Below are positions 32,412-43,096 of a stretch of 64,000 bases of DNA, one piece after another. The stretch spans positions 806,001 to 870,000 of the forward strand of contig NC_082420.1 in assembly GCF_004011695.2 (NCBI RefSeq). The letters are read 5' to 3'. Positions within the stretch are counted from its first letter, which is position 1, and every line of letters begins with the position of its first letter. The notes under the pieces are model-generated. The model ran no database searches. It was given only the letters and a program-made list of their open reading frames with translations, and was not told the DNA's origin. Source of the DNA: Ascochyta rabiei (lineage: Eukaryota > Ascomycota > Dothideomycetes > Pleosporales > Didymellaceae). Made by a program: the position numbers and the translations under genes.

Positions 32412-33123
32412 CTAGTGGTGGACGTTGTTCTTGTGGTGGCCTGCGAGGGTCAGTCAGGTCGTCTGGCGTGGGCGCTGCGAGTACATACGCAAGTGGAAGT
32501 AGTAGTTCTGTGCGTAGCCGAGGGCAATCAGGGCGCCGATGATGTGGACGAGCGCTGTCGACGTGGTCAGCGAGACTGCAGGTGCGCAGGGGACGGACAC
32601 GGCAGCACGCCTGTGTCAGGGATACCGCTTGGTGCGGAGAGGTGGACGTACGCCTGCCTGAAGCGTTCTTGCCCATGTACTTCTTCTGGTAGCGGCCGAG
32701 GAGACCCTTGGCCTGGACCTCGGGGGCAGCGCCACGGGGGAGCTTCTCGTAGAAGCTCACGACCTTCTGCATGCGGACGGCGTTGGGGGAGGAGCCGATA
32801 GCCTTGACACATGTTAGCCGCGCGCTCGCCAGTCGAGTGGGGTGGGTGCGTGGGCGGCTGGGTGGTGACGGCAGGCGGGCGGTCGTGGTGCGGTGCAGTG
32901 CGGTGCGGTGAGGTGAGGTGAGGTGAGGCGAGGTGAGGTGAGGTGCGGTGAGGTGAGGTGCCATTGCAGGGCGGAGGCGGCGGCGGCTATGCCGGCAGGG
33001 CGCTTACATTGGGAGATGCGATCTGGAGGGCCGTGTCAGTACTGCTGGCGGTGGGCGGTGGACGTTGCGGCGTACCTTGGGGGGGATCAGGGTGGAGAGG
33101 GCGCGGCGCTGGATGAAGCTCAT
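32412..33123 (-). CDS. ATP17: mitochondrial F1Fo-ATP synthase subunit f
   Basis: Five exons, 33123-33076, 33022-33008, 32802-32652, 32554-32489 and 32440-32412, encode 102 residues; yeast Atp17 has 101. The product starts MSFIQRRALSTLIPPK, continues IASPN (a 15-nt microexon), AIGSSPNAVRMQKVVSFYEKL, PRGAAPEVQAKGLLGRYQ, then RPLVHIIGALIALGYAQNYY (membrane helix) and FHLRHHKNNVHH. This parallels yeast Atp17 motif by motif (ALSTLIPPK, IGS-PNA, NASGKPLWH, YYFHLRHHK). Subunit f is in the membrane Fo part and helps dimerisation. All joins keep frame; intron 2 (205 nt) carries a pentanucleotide repeat. It is head-to-head with NDUFS4. Confidence 0.93.
32888..32962. repeat. GGTGA pentanucleotide array inside ATP17 intron 2
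   Basis: About 15 units of GGTGA with GGTGC and GGCGA variants on the plus strand. On the coding (minus) strand it is TCACC-rich. It accounts for much of the unusually long 205-nt intron. Confidence 0.9.
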
Positions 33124-33418
33124 CTTGACGGCTGCCACTCAATTAGCATCGACGGCTCGACGGCTCGACGGCTCAACGGCTCAACGGCTCAACGGCTCAA
33201 TGGCACGCGGGCGGCTGGCGGCGTCTCGGCGGGGAGCGTACCTGGGGCGGGCAAGGCAAGGCGATGGGGTCGAGATGGGGAGGGTGGTGGTGTCCAAGGC
33301 AAAGCTGAGTTCTTGCGGCCGCCGGCACGCCAAGGCAACGCATCCCCGGGCGTGAGCGCTTGAACCTCGACCGACCGCTCCACCACCGCCGCTCGCCCAC
33401 GACACCTCCCCCGCCGCC
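33124..33418. promoter_or_regulatory. divergent promoter, ATP17 / NDUFS4
   Basis: 295 bp between start codons of two nuclear OXPHOS genes. It contains a 9-bp minisatellite (33151-33201), so the repeat sits in a 5' UTR or core promoter. Co-expression is inferred from the arrangement. Confidence 0.55.
33151..33201. repeat. ACGGCTCGA/ACGGCTCAA tandem repeat (period 9)
   Basis: About five to six units of a 9-bp motif, located 28 bp upstream of the ATP17 start codon and within the shared promoter. Confidence 0.9.
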
Positions 33419-34217
33419 ATGTCTGCCCTGCCCCGGTCAATGGGCTCGCGCCTGCTCGCGCCCGCCCTGCGCCCCTCAGCCACACGCTCTCTCGCTCTCG
33501 CTCCCGCTCCCGCATACCGCACCTACGCGACCAACGAGGATGCTCCCCACCACCACAAGACGACGCCCAAAGATGCGCCCGCCGTCAAGCTCACAAGCGA
33601 CTCCACCCAGATCAGGAAGGAGGGCGCCGCCGAGGGCATGAGGCACGCCCCCGACTACAACGTCGCCGCCGACTACCGAACCTCGTGCGTTCCCCTGCGA
33701 GTCCACCCAGCCACGGGCTAGCTAGCTAATGAAGCTCCCAGCAACTTCTCCCCCATCCCCAAGCGCGTCATGGACGGCAGTGAGCCTGGCGAGAGCGTTG
33801 CTGCCGCTGTCCTTTCCGGCGCCCCAGTCGACCTCCAGGCCCGCCAAGTTCGGTACGACGCTCGACACGCACGCGCCCCATGCCCACCCTACTGACCTCG
33901 TCTGCAGCATCTACAAGCCCGCCAAGACCGCCACACAGTCGGGCGACTGGACCTCGGAGCGCTGGCTCATGGACTGGGACGTGCTCGCCAAGGGCCACCG
34001 GTGGGAGAACCCTCTCATGGGCTGGGCGTCCTCGGCCGACTTCATGAACGGACTGCGAATCGAGTTCAAGTCCAAGCAGGATGCCATCAACTTTGCCAAC
34101 AAGCAGGGCTACGAGTACTTTGTCCAGGAGCCCAATGTTCGCAAGTTTGTCCCCAAGGCCTACGCCAACAACTTTACACACGTTCCCGGCAAGTTGAAGC
34201 AGGTCAGGACAAAGTAG
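33419..34217 (+). CDS. NDUFS4: NADH:ubiquinone oxidoreductase subunit NDUFS4 (complex I, 18-21 kDa)
   Basis: Exons 33419-33684, 33742-33852 and 33908-34217 encode 228 residues; introns are 57 and 55 nt. The N terminus is a mitochondrial presequence (MSALPRSMGSRLLAPALRPS). The mature domain has the NDUFS4 signature: RIYKPAKTATQSG across the second splice join, WTSERWLMDWD, NPLMGWASSADFMNGLRIEF, DAINFANKQGYEYFV and a C-terminal YANNFTHVPGKLKQVRTK. NDUFS4 is an accessory subunit of the matrix arm near the NADH module. The length matches fungal homologues (Neurospora NUO-21 type). Confidence 0.95.
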
Positions 34218-34852
34218 ACGAGTGCGGTGCAACGGACGTATCACGTGTAAATACTGGCTCAAGTCTACCTTCTCTTTCTTATTCGACTTCGTCCGAGCCT
34301 GTGATCAGTTCTGAATGCTGACAACCAGGCACTCAATAGTTAGCGGTAACTCACCCAGAGCATTTCTCCATCATGTTTGCTTACATATCTGTACCTGCTC
34401 TTTTCCCTGTTGCTTAATGCCCACTCGAATGGCGACGTCAGACGTTGCTAGACTGGCTCCTTCCTCTCTTCTGAGACCCATGCTTCTCACCACTTTCAAC
34501 TCCACGTTTGCATCTTCACATTCAGATCTTGACGCTTCTCTTCTCAACGCACAAAATGGCTTTTTTGCTCTACGGAGATCCTCTTCGTCTCGATCGCTTC
34601 TCGAGGTGAAAGCGGGTGCAAAAATGCAATTTGCGCTCCCTCCTCCCTGCGAGAGCTGCTTTGGCCTCCACAAGCACACCAACTTCCAGCAACGACAGAC
34701 CCTACTCCACCCCACTGCGTCCAGCCCCGCGTGGTTGCGATCTCGAGGCGTCTCAGCAACCTTCAGTGTATAACATCCTTGTGCTGACTGCCCTGCAAAG
34801 CTAATGGTATGCCTCAGGACCCCCGTTAGGATACCTGCGTTTCGCCGTGAGA
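34218..34852. other. intergenic, no supported gene
   Basis: 635 bp following NDUFS4. A 152-residue plus frame (34315-34773) is Ser/Arg/Leu-rich with an equally open antisense frame, so I do not call it. Confidence 0.45.
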
Positions 34853-35192
34853 ATGGGTCGCGGTGGCTACGACACTACAGACCCGGGTGAGAAGAGGTCT
34901 ATCATGGGTGATGCGGCCCTCTATTGGAACACCCAGCATCGGAAGAAGAGAGAAGTGCGTTGTCCAGAGCCTTCTGGTTGAACAGCCAAGTCTGACCCAG
35001 TACAGGAAGCTGCCACCATGATCGCCGCCGAAGACGTCGAACAAAGGCTCATCAAAAACAAGAAGAGCCGTGGAATCATGGTAGGTCGTCATGTATTATG
35101 CGTTATGCGGACAATCGCTAATATGCTATGGACAGGCCGCTAAGAAGGCAGCGAAGAAGGTTGCAGTAAAGTCTGAACCAGCAGACCGCTAG
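34853..35192 (+). CDS. small basic protein of unknown function
   Basis: Three phase-0 exons, 34853-34954, 35006-35080 and 35136-35192, give 77 residues. Introns are 51 nt (GTGCGT...CAG) and 55 nt (GTAGGT...CAG, with a GCTAAT-like branch site). The product reads MGRGGYDTTDPGEKRSIMGD, then AALYWNTQHRKKREEAATMI, AAEDVEQRLIKNKKSRGIM and a Lys/Ala-rich tail (AAKKAAKKVAVKSEP). It is helical and highly charged, with no signal or membrane segment. I do not recognise it. Two introns that both keep frame are the main evidence that it is real. The basic tail could bind nucleic acid, but that is inference. Confidence 0.55.
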
Positions 35193-35768
35193 GAACTCCA
35201 CGCTATGCATGAAAATGACGTCGACACCGATACCAGCATCGTAGTCGTGCCGCCAAATGATCAATCAAGTCTCCCACGTTCCTTCTGCTTGCTACCTCTA
35301 TAGCACGCTCTGCCGCGATCCTCTAAAAACCGCTGAGACACCTCTCCACACGTTCAGAGGCCACGCAGCCCTCAGACTCGTGGCCGATGATGTCTGTTGG
35401 CTGCCCTGGGTTGCGGTGGTCGTCGCAACTGAGGTTGCTGAGCCTTTCGCTTGCGTTTGTGCTGTCATAAGCACGATGCTTGTGGCTGCTGCCGGAGAAT
35501 TGCTTTGGGCTTGAGCAGTCACCCTTGCGGTCGATGTCACCATGGGAGGGGTCTCATTCTGGCCTTGAGCTTGGGCTGGAGCTAGAGCCTGGGGATTCTC
35601 AGGTGAGTCGGGTGCAATCTATACAATTGGTCAATTCACGGTCCTCATCAACGTTTCTACAAAGTCAAGACGCCGGAACAGAAAAAAAAACTTGCTTATG
35701 CATCAGACATTAAGTCGTTAATCATAACAGGTCGTGTCATCAAATCATCCCACATGTGTATTCTCCTC
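35193..35768. other. intergenic with a Ser/Thr/Ala/Gln-rich minus frame
   Basis: A minus-strand frame (about 35613-35298) reads like low-complexity protein (PENPQALAPAQAQGQ..., TAQAQSNSPAAATS...) and is preceded by a TAG that could be a splice acceptor. No upstream exon with a start is convincing, so I do not call a gene. Confidence 0.35.
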
Positions 35769-36571
35769 CTACTGCGCCAGCATCGCCAGCCTTCGGCTCA
35801 AGAAGCCACCCGCACGCGTCGTCTTCTTGGTGGCACTCACAGCTTTAATTGCATCTCTCGTTGCGGCAAAGAACTTGGTCGCCATCTTCTCGTTTCCAGA
35901 ATCATTCGGGTGCTCGCCATCCGTTGTGTCGGCCACGGCGTCGAAGCCGGTGAAGTTGTCGACAAAGACCACGGGGCTGGCGCGCGTGTTCTTGCTCGGT
36001 GCGTACTGCTTGATGGCAGCATTGAGATTGACGATGCCATCAGCACCGCTCTGGGGCCAGCGCTTGGGATCCAATGGCAGCAGGTTGGAGAAGATGAGGT
36101 ACATCTTTGGGTTTTTGGCGCGCATCTGGTCGATCAGGACGTCGTAGGCTTTGAGGACATCGCCCGTCGACTTCTTGCCGATGAGCACGTCGTTGGTCCC
36201 GAGCAGCATGAGGATGACATCAGGCGGGTTGGCATTGAGCCAGACGGTCAGGTTGCCGTTCTTCGCGTAGTCCGTGGCGAGAGAGCCTGGGTGGCCCTCG
36301 TGGTCCTGGTCTATCGAAGCCCCAGCACAGCTGCCAGTTTGCGAGCCGACAAAGTCGAAGTTTGTGACCTTGTCGTTGCGGAGCTTGGTCTGGAGGTTGG
36401 CGCGCCAACATCTCTGGGGTGGCGGTTAGTACACAGTGTTGTCAAACGTATGCAGTGACGACTTACGCTGACTATGGAAGCACCAAACGGCATGACCTTG
36501 ACTGTCTGCTGAGCGCTCACCTGAGCGACGATTGTGAGCAGCCCAAAGGCGAGAGCACCGAGCTTGACCAT
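35769..36571 (-). CDS. secreted SGNH/GDSL hydrolase, CE3-like esterase
   Basis: Exons 36571-36467 and 36413-35769 (53-nt intron) encode 249 residues. A signal peptide (MVKLGALAFGLLTIVAQVSA) precedes block I, VMPFGASIVSRCWRANLQ, where the usual GDS is GAS; the Ser of that block is the expected nucleophile. Block III is MLLGTNDVLIG, with the conserved Asn. Block V is DGEHPNDSGNEKMA, carrying the catalytic Asp-x-x-His. This order and length are those of SGNH hydrolases close to carbohydrate esterase family 3 (acetyl-xylan esterases). It is probably extracellular and may deacetylate plant polysaccharide; the substrate is inferred. An in-frame upstream ATG at 36673 lacks a signal peptide, so 36571 is preferred. 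Confidence 0.85.
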
Positions 36572-39500
36572 CCTGGAGTCCTTGGCTATGTGTCGGTGTT
36601 GTCCTGGGGAAAAGGTGTCGTCGGTGTGAATCAAGTACGCGTATGTGTATAAATCAAGAGCATGAACAGACACACGAGAAACACTTTGTCCGCAAAGCTG
36701 CTACGGATGGCGAAAGACCAGGATCGAAGTACTTGACACGGATGGGGCGTTTGGGGTGTTTAAGAGTATGCTGACTCCCAAATACGAGTGGGGACCAACA
36801 AGCCCATCGAGAGTGAAGCCGCGAGGGGATGGGAGCTAGGCTTAGAGTGAAGCTAAAATATGCTCTTCCCACTCGCTTTCAGCCGACTGTACCTAGTCCA
36901 CACGCGGGTCCGTGCGGTGTAAGGCGTACTCTCGCAGCTGTCTTCGTACAGGCACGGGGTGAGCATGTTGCGTGTGAGAGGACACCCCGGTGGTAATCTG
37001 AGGCAGCGACGATGGCGCGAGAAGTTTCGTATAGCCCTCCTCAACGCAGCGTTGAGTGTGTGTTTACCTGCCCCCTCCCCCTACGGATTCCAAACCCGCA
37101 AAACGCATGCAAACTGGCGGCTCTTACATCCCCAGCACGGTATGTGTGAGGGTAGCACTAGGCTCTGACAATGACAACAACAACAACAGCCGGGGATCCT
37201 CGCAGACGACTAGCTTCCCCCGGGCTACCTACAGCGTTCCACCTAACCACCGCTAGAGAATCAACGTTTTTTTTTTTCCCTTCTCATCGTGAGCCCATAA
37301 CACCCACGTACCGAGGCGAGGGTAGGGGACCCCCCCGGAGCAGAAGGATGCGGCTGTGTGTCTGCCCTTGGGATGCCGTGCACGCTCGCAGCATATGCAT
37401 CTGGATTAGTGCATTGCTTGATGCGTTAGCGGCGTGCGGTTTTAGGGGTCCAGCCCGTGCAAGGCACACATCACGCCTGACCAACACCAAGCGCGGAGGC
37501 TCACGAGAGAGAGAGAGAGTGCCCGACAGTCGAGTAATGCAAATTGTGAAGGTGGGTTTCTTTATTTTTATTTTTCGTGTTTGGACGCACTGCTCGCTTA
37601 CATGCTTGGGCTGGAACACTTACGGCAGGATGCTCACCGGCCAGCAGCACATCTTGGTGAGGGCACGATGCGGATTGGTGGTATTGGACTATGATGGTCT
37701 GCTGGATTGAGCCAGCCACGAAGCCCAAGTCACAGGCTAGCGAGCGCCCTACCTACCAATTTGCCCAGAGGCGCTATTGCCACATCGTGGGCTGGAGTCG
37801 TGATGTGCAGCATGGCGTTCTGAGAGTGAGCGTCGCAAGCGTCGTGAGCGTCATGGGTGTGGGCAGGATTATGCCGATCTGGTGTGTTCTGAGAAGAGAC
37901 CGGAGTCTTGGGGCCTCTGGCGCCGTCACGTTGTTTGTGGTCCGGATGGTGTTTTGACGGTGTTGACGTCTGAGGAGGCCCATGGTGGAGCTGACAGGAG
38001 CCTGTGACGCTCCATACGTGTTCCACAATGACTTCAGAAACATCCCTATCGCGTTGCAGATCGTCATTGACACTCTGTTGACGTGGATTGAAGGCATAAT
38101 TGTGGTGCAACTGTACAATCGATACGATGCCGCTGGTGTATCCGAGGGTTTTCTCTCGTATTTCTGAGAGCGGATGATTAGTCCGCGCCAACAGCAGCGA
38201 ATGAGAACTACTGTTATCGCTCGCACTAATGATGCTTCTGCAGATGTTGTAATCGATGCTTTTGTTGATCCATCGCAGATGTACCTCGCAGTACCGGGAG
38301 GTACCTGGTCGATGATCATACACCGTCTGAACTCTAACCAGCTGGCCGGCGAACACCAATCTTCAACACCTTGTGTCAACGGAATATTGCTGGCGCAGAA
38401 CAAAAGGCCTTGTCGACGGCTCGCACATCGATAGAACATCGGCCCACAACCCTACAGGCCTCTCTCGAGCTTCTCGTACCCACGTGTTCCCAAAACGACC
38501 ACATAGGGCTAACGCCCCGAGCGCAAGCCTGGATCACCAGGTAGCCGGCGCAATGCACGAATTTAGCCACAGATGCTCGCTGTTCTTCGATGCGCCTTCT
38601 AGGCCTGCCTTAGGCTCCCGTGTCGGTGAAGAGGGCGAGCTGCATCTGTGTAAGCGCAAGGCTTGCACCTTCAGCCCGCGCAGCCAGTCACACAGCGTGC
38701 AGACGGGGCGCCCGCGCGCCGCAAAGATAGATATGCACGTGTGCGAGTGACTTGTGCTCGTGTCTAGGTGCAGCCAGCGCTGGCGTTTCTTCGGCGCTGA
38801 GATGGAGCGTCTGTAACTGGTGGCTCGCCTAGGCTTGCTTTGATCATCAACCTCAGCACGTCGCGCGAATGACGCTTGTCCGGAGATGTATCGTGCGTTT
38901 TCTCACACGCATCGTTGGGCAAGTGCAAGAGCGATGTGGACTCACCAGCGTCACTATGAAGCCGTCATGGCTGCCGAGGTTGCAATGAGCATTATGTGCT
39001 GTCGAATACGAGCAGAGTGGAATCATGTCAAGGCACCTGCGGGGCGAGGAGCCTGAGATAGTGGGACTGCACAGCGTCTGACGGCGTCGCGAGACAAATA
39101 ACAAAAAAGGGCGCAGACATTTGATTGCTGCTCACAGTCAGCAGATGCAATCTCCTGCATGCTGACTGGGTTTGTTTAGATGGGCGGTCAATCACCTCGC
39201 CGAATCCTTCCAGACGCGCGTAAACCCAAATCGGTGATTCATCTCACCATCTCACCCAAAGGCGCGCGCGGGAAGAAACACGCTGTGAGGAAGGTCGATC
39301 AGGTCTTATTTCAGGTCGTCGAGACAGAAGTGATGCTTTGGCAGTGGCCCAGGAGAGGCAGATGTGATGTAGGGATTGTTCGCAATCACAAGGCTGCCAG
39401 CCCTACTTTTGCCGATTGTCGTGAGCGAAAAAGGATTAAATTTGTGGAGTACCAGCGCTTGTGTCAGCTCATAACGATATTTTGACAATCATCTCCAGCT

Positions 39501-40731
39501 CCTCCCTTTCTCGACCTAGTATCTTGCGAGAAAAGCGGCCTACAGACATGCTAATTCATCAAGTGGAAGAATCAAGTCCAGCTAGCTTTGTTAACCACTC
39601 TCTACTGTGTACGTAATGAATGAGTCAAAGGTCAATGAGCTCTTTGCATATGATCAAAAAGTGCCTAGCCCTACCTTATACCTCTAGGTTACAGAGACAT
39701 GGAACGAACAGCAGCTATGTCCCGTCTTCCCTAGAGCACGAGGGCTCAACCCTGGCGTCATCATACCTTAGACTGAAAGACGTTAGGAATGCAGAGCTTG
39801 ACTCGTCTGCACCTTATCCTCTACTGCTCTTCTCCAACTGAGTCTCTCCCCCTCAATACACATGCAGACACCTACACGATCTCCCCAGAAGCTTCCATGT
39901 TACTCCCCCTCTTGCAATCGCCAGAGACCTCAGAGTCGCCCAAGGACAACGACTTCTGTGGGGCATGCCGTTTTTCCAGCTTAACCTCCGTGCTTTCATC
40001 TCAGCATACATGCTTTCGAGCTGCACAACCTCCACTGATGCGTATCAGGACAGATTTGAGATAGTACCGGAAGAGTACGTTGGTCTCCTTTGGACTCACG
40101 AGTCGATCGAAGTTGCGGTCTTCAAGCAAGTGTATTCACAAGGGAGATTTTTGTGTCCTTGGGATCTGGGAAATCGTCTCCAAGTATACTTATACATTCT
40201 TATGCGCTTATCTACAGAAGCCCAACTATCGTGGGCACAAAGACTGGTCAGCTCTGTAGGTTAGCTCGGTGAAAGAGGACATGGATATTAGTATTATGTA
40301 ATTGGCAAGACACTACCGAATAGAATTTGTATTCATGGTGTGTACCTCTTATTCGCCTGCTTCCTCCGTGGTCAGTCATGGTTTTAAGCCCAATTTCCTT
40401 CAGATACATCGCTAGCGACTTTCATCAAGACCAATCAACAACACCACTGTTGAAGACGGGAACATGCATCCGCCTAGAATCGGTATGGGCTATGTTCTTG
40501 ATATGTTGGCTAATTGAGAACATTTGTCCATAATATCATGACGCCACACAGGGCTCATAAATGTGGCGATTCTTACGTAGCTTACGTTCCAGATATAAAG
40601 AGTGCGCGATCGATGACGAATTTCACTGGCTTTGGCATGCCACAGTTTCACGAACTGAATGTGGCCCATATCTTAAAACGACGAGAGGGTGTTGTATTCG
40701 AGTGCGGTGTCGATCAGTATTTCAGGGGTAT
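36572..40731. other. 4.2 kb gene-poor stretch
   Basis: No supported gene. It contains a T11 run (37267-37277), a short GA repeat (about 37503-37519) and many overlapping frames under 225 residues that lack motifs. The right half (about 39.5-40.7 kb) looks more AT-rich than the gene regions. A decayed element is possible, but I found no terminal repeats or transposase motifs. Confidence 0.4.
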
Positions 40732-42436
40732 CTAGCGAAGGAGTTCGAGCCCTTCAGCATTTCTTGCTAGGGAAGAACTCACAGCAGTCCCGCTTCCACC
40801 CGAGCGATCTTCTGTGTGCGAAGATGAGCGAGGCAGATTTTCGCTCGACGCCAAGATACGCATGTACTCGTCAACCGGGCAGTCGTGTGTGCCATCGTTG
40901 TTCAGATCGTGAGCGCCGTCGCTCCAGCCCAGACCATACGGTGATGCTTCGAAGCGAGGATGTGCATAAAGCGCGTTGCTGACCAGTGCACCATGGCTGG
41001 GTAGTGCGTGAAGTCCTAGCCGTTGTCGATAATGCGAAGCTGGTATGATTGAGATGCCATCGAGCGGGTTGGGTCTGGGTGTGAGCTCAGGATTGGTAAC
41101 ATCGTTCTCTTTGTCGTTGTCGTTGTAGTGGAAAGGAGAAGCCGCCTCTGCTTCAGCATCCAACTGGTCTTCCATGCGCTCCGTGAAAATACTGAATGAC
41201 AGACCCTTGATGTCCGGCCATACGTTCTGAGAATCTGTGAGATATGCTACATCGGGGCACAAGTTCGGATACGCGTCACAGAGCTTCCTGTCTAGCATTC
41301 GAGGCGGATCATTGGCGATTACATGTTGAGATGAGAGCTCAGGGGAAAGTGTGCTGATTGTATCATCTGAATGTACTGTTAGGAGGTGTTCAGCTGCGTG
41401 CGCGAAGCCAGGGGTGTCCCTCACCTCTTAGAGCATCTGTAGGAAGAACATGGCACGCCTCATCGCAGGCTTTGAACGATTCACTCTTCTTCGAGGGGCT
41501 CTCGGTGCCGAACCTCTCTCGCTTGTTGGGCGAAGGGGAACTTCTCGAACCATCGCACGCGTAGACCCGCGCCAGGTCGCTGTCTTGAGGATGAATCCTC
41601 ATGTTGTAGGACACCTTTGGCATCGCTTTTCTGCGTGATGAACGTCGAGTCGGCTCTGGCGTTCGGGATCTGGACCTCTTCCTCTTCCCCTGCCGTCCTC
41701 GTGTGGGTGGCTGTGAACCCCCCTCATCGCTGTCCTCATCGCCAGCTATACTTCCTACGTCGGAGCCAGACTGTTCGGAGGAAGTGTCTGAGTTGCTGGA
41801 GAGCACAACTGCCTCACCATGCAACGAACGACGCTTTGCCGCCTGTGATGGTCTAATGAAGTCATCCATAGGATGATACTTCTGATCGTAAACGAGAGAG
41901 CCCTTCGCTCTAGCGCTGCGGCGTGTGGGCGGACACGTAAGTGTTGGTGTCGTGAGTTGAGCAAATTCAGGCTCAAAGCTTGCTTTTCGGGCGCTCATCG
42001 GTGGTGACTGCTGGTTCTCGCACATTCGAGGCTGCTTGGCATCGTGGCCTGCGGTGCTGGTTGTGGATGTAGCACTATCGACAGATTTTACAGACGACTT
42101 GGACCTCTAGGGTCAGCAAAGATACCACGGGGGGGTTGGAGGAAGAAGGCTGACAAGCGTTCCAGACGGGCTGGGATCTACAGAGTCCTCCTCTTCTTTT
42201 AGACTCAAGTCTGCATCGCTGATGTCGCCTTCACCTTCCCTTGCCATGCCAAGTTCCGGACTGGGTGGAACAGAGCCACAATCATCCTGTAGAGACCTCA
42301 GCAAAAACTCATGTACTTGCACTGGAGAGCACGGCACATCGTTGCCTCCTTCTGAGCTCAAGCGGTCCGAGATGTGGATGCTCTGAAGAAAATCCTCAGC
42401 AGCTGCGGCTGGATCATTGCAAGCAGATGACGACAT
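40732..42436 (-). CDS. disordered acidic/basic protein, probably nuclear, unknown function
   Basis: Exons 42436-42155, 42106-41425 and 41366-40732 encode 532 residues; introns are 48 and 58 nt. The N-terminal part is acidic (EEEDSVDPSPSGTL). The middle has a basic Ser/Arg cluster resembling a nuclear localisation signal (RGRQGKRKRSRSRTPEPTRR, SSRRKAMPKVSYN). A more ordered C-terminal part contains RMLDRKLCDAYPNLCPDVAY, WPDIKGLSFSIFTERMEDQL and YAHPRFEASPYGLGWSDGAH. No catalytic domain is recognised. ATG 42436 is chosen because the upstream in-frame codon at 42445 is TTG. It lies beside another acidic, probably nuclear gene, in the same orientation. Confidence 0.65.
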
Positions 42437-43096
42437 TGCCTGCAATCGGCAATACTATGAACGGGTTCAACACTGTAAGAACAGCATGAGCTGAGACTGA
42501 GACGTGAGTGTGGACGAGAAGTAGACGTGGCAGGGTTCTGATGGATGGCAGAGTAAGGGGGTGTGGCGCCGAGAGCTGAGCAGCTTGAGGAAAGAGCGTG
42601 AAGCTTGGATACCGACCACGCGTCTCACATGACAAGCTAGTCGTGGTGTTCGTCGTGGAGGGCAGGAGCGAGAACAGCAGGCAAACACGCCCCAGGCTTT
42701 GCAACACCTCGATGAACCGCGCATCACAAAGAAGAAACGTGGAACTCGGAAGTGTACTGTGAAATATGCGAGCAGAAGATCTTATGCTACCAGTGATAAA
42801 CAAGCAGTGCATTGGGTATCGCTATGGGTAGTGCAAGGCATTAACAATATCAACTGGCGACTAAGATGATGAGATTGATTACGATGTCTAGTAAATATAC
42901 CCTGGAAATAGAAAAACATGGGATAATGGCCTTTTGCCACTTCAGTGTAAGCAATGCAAGTGGGGTATCAGCTTCATGACAGGCATGGTGCAATATGGTA
43001 TGCTGCCCCTTTGGTATGCCTATGGGACGCCAGATAGACAGTACCAAGTAAATCATTCAAACGCAAACATGACTGGGAAGTGTACGATGAAAAGGT
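42437..43096. other. intergenic, no gene seen
   Basis: 660 bp between two minus-strand genes. A minus frame at 42414-42812 overlaps the presumed promoter and has no motif. Confidence 0.45.

Noticed and set aside
35298..35613. Ser/Thr/Ala/Gln-rich minus frame
   Set aside because: It looks protein-like, but I found no convincing upstream exon or start codon, and low complexity alone is weak evidence.
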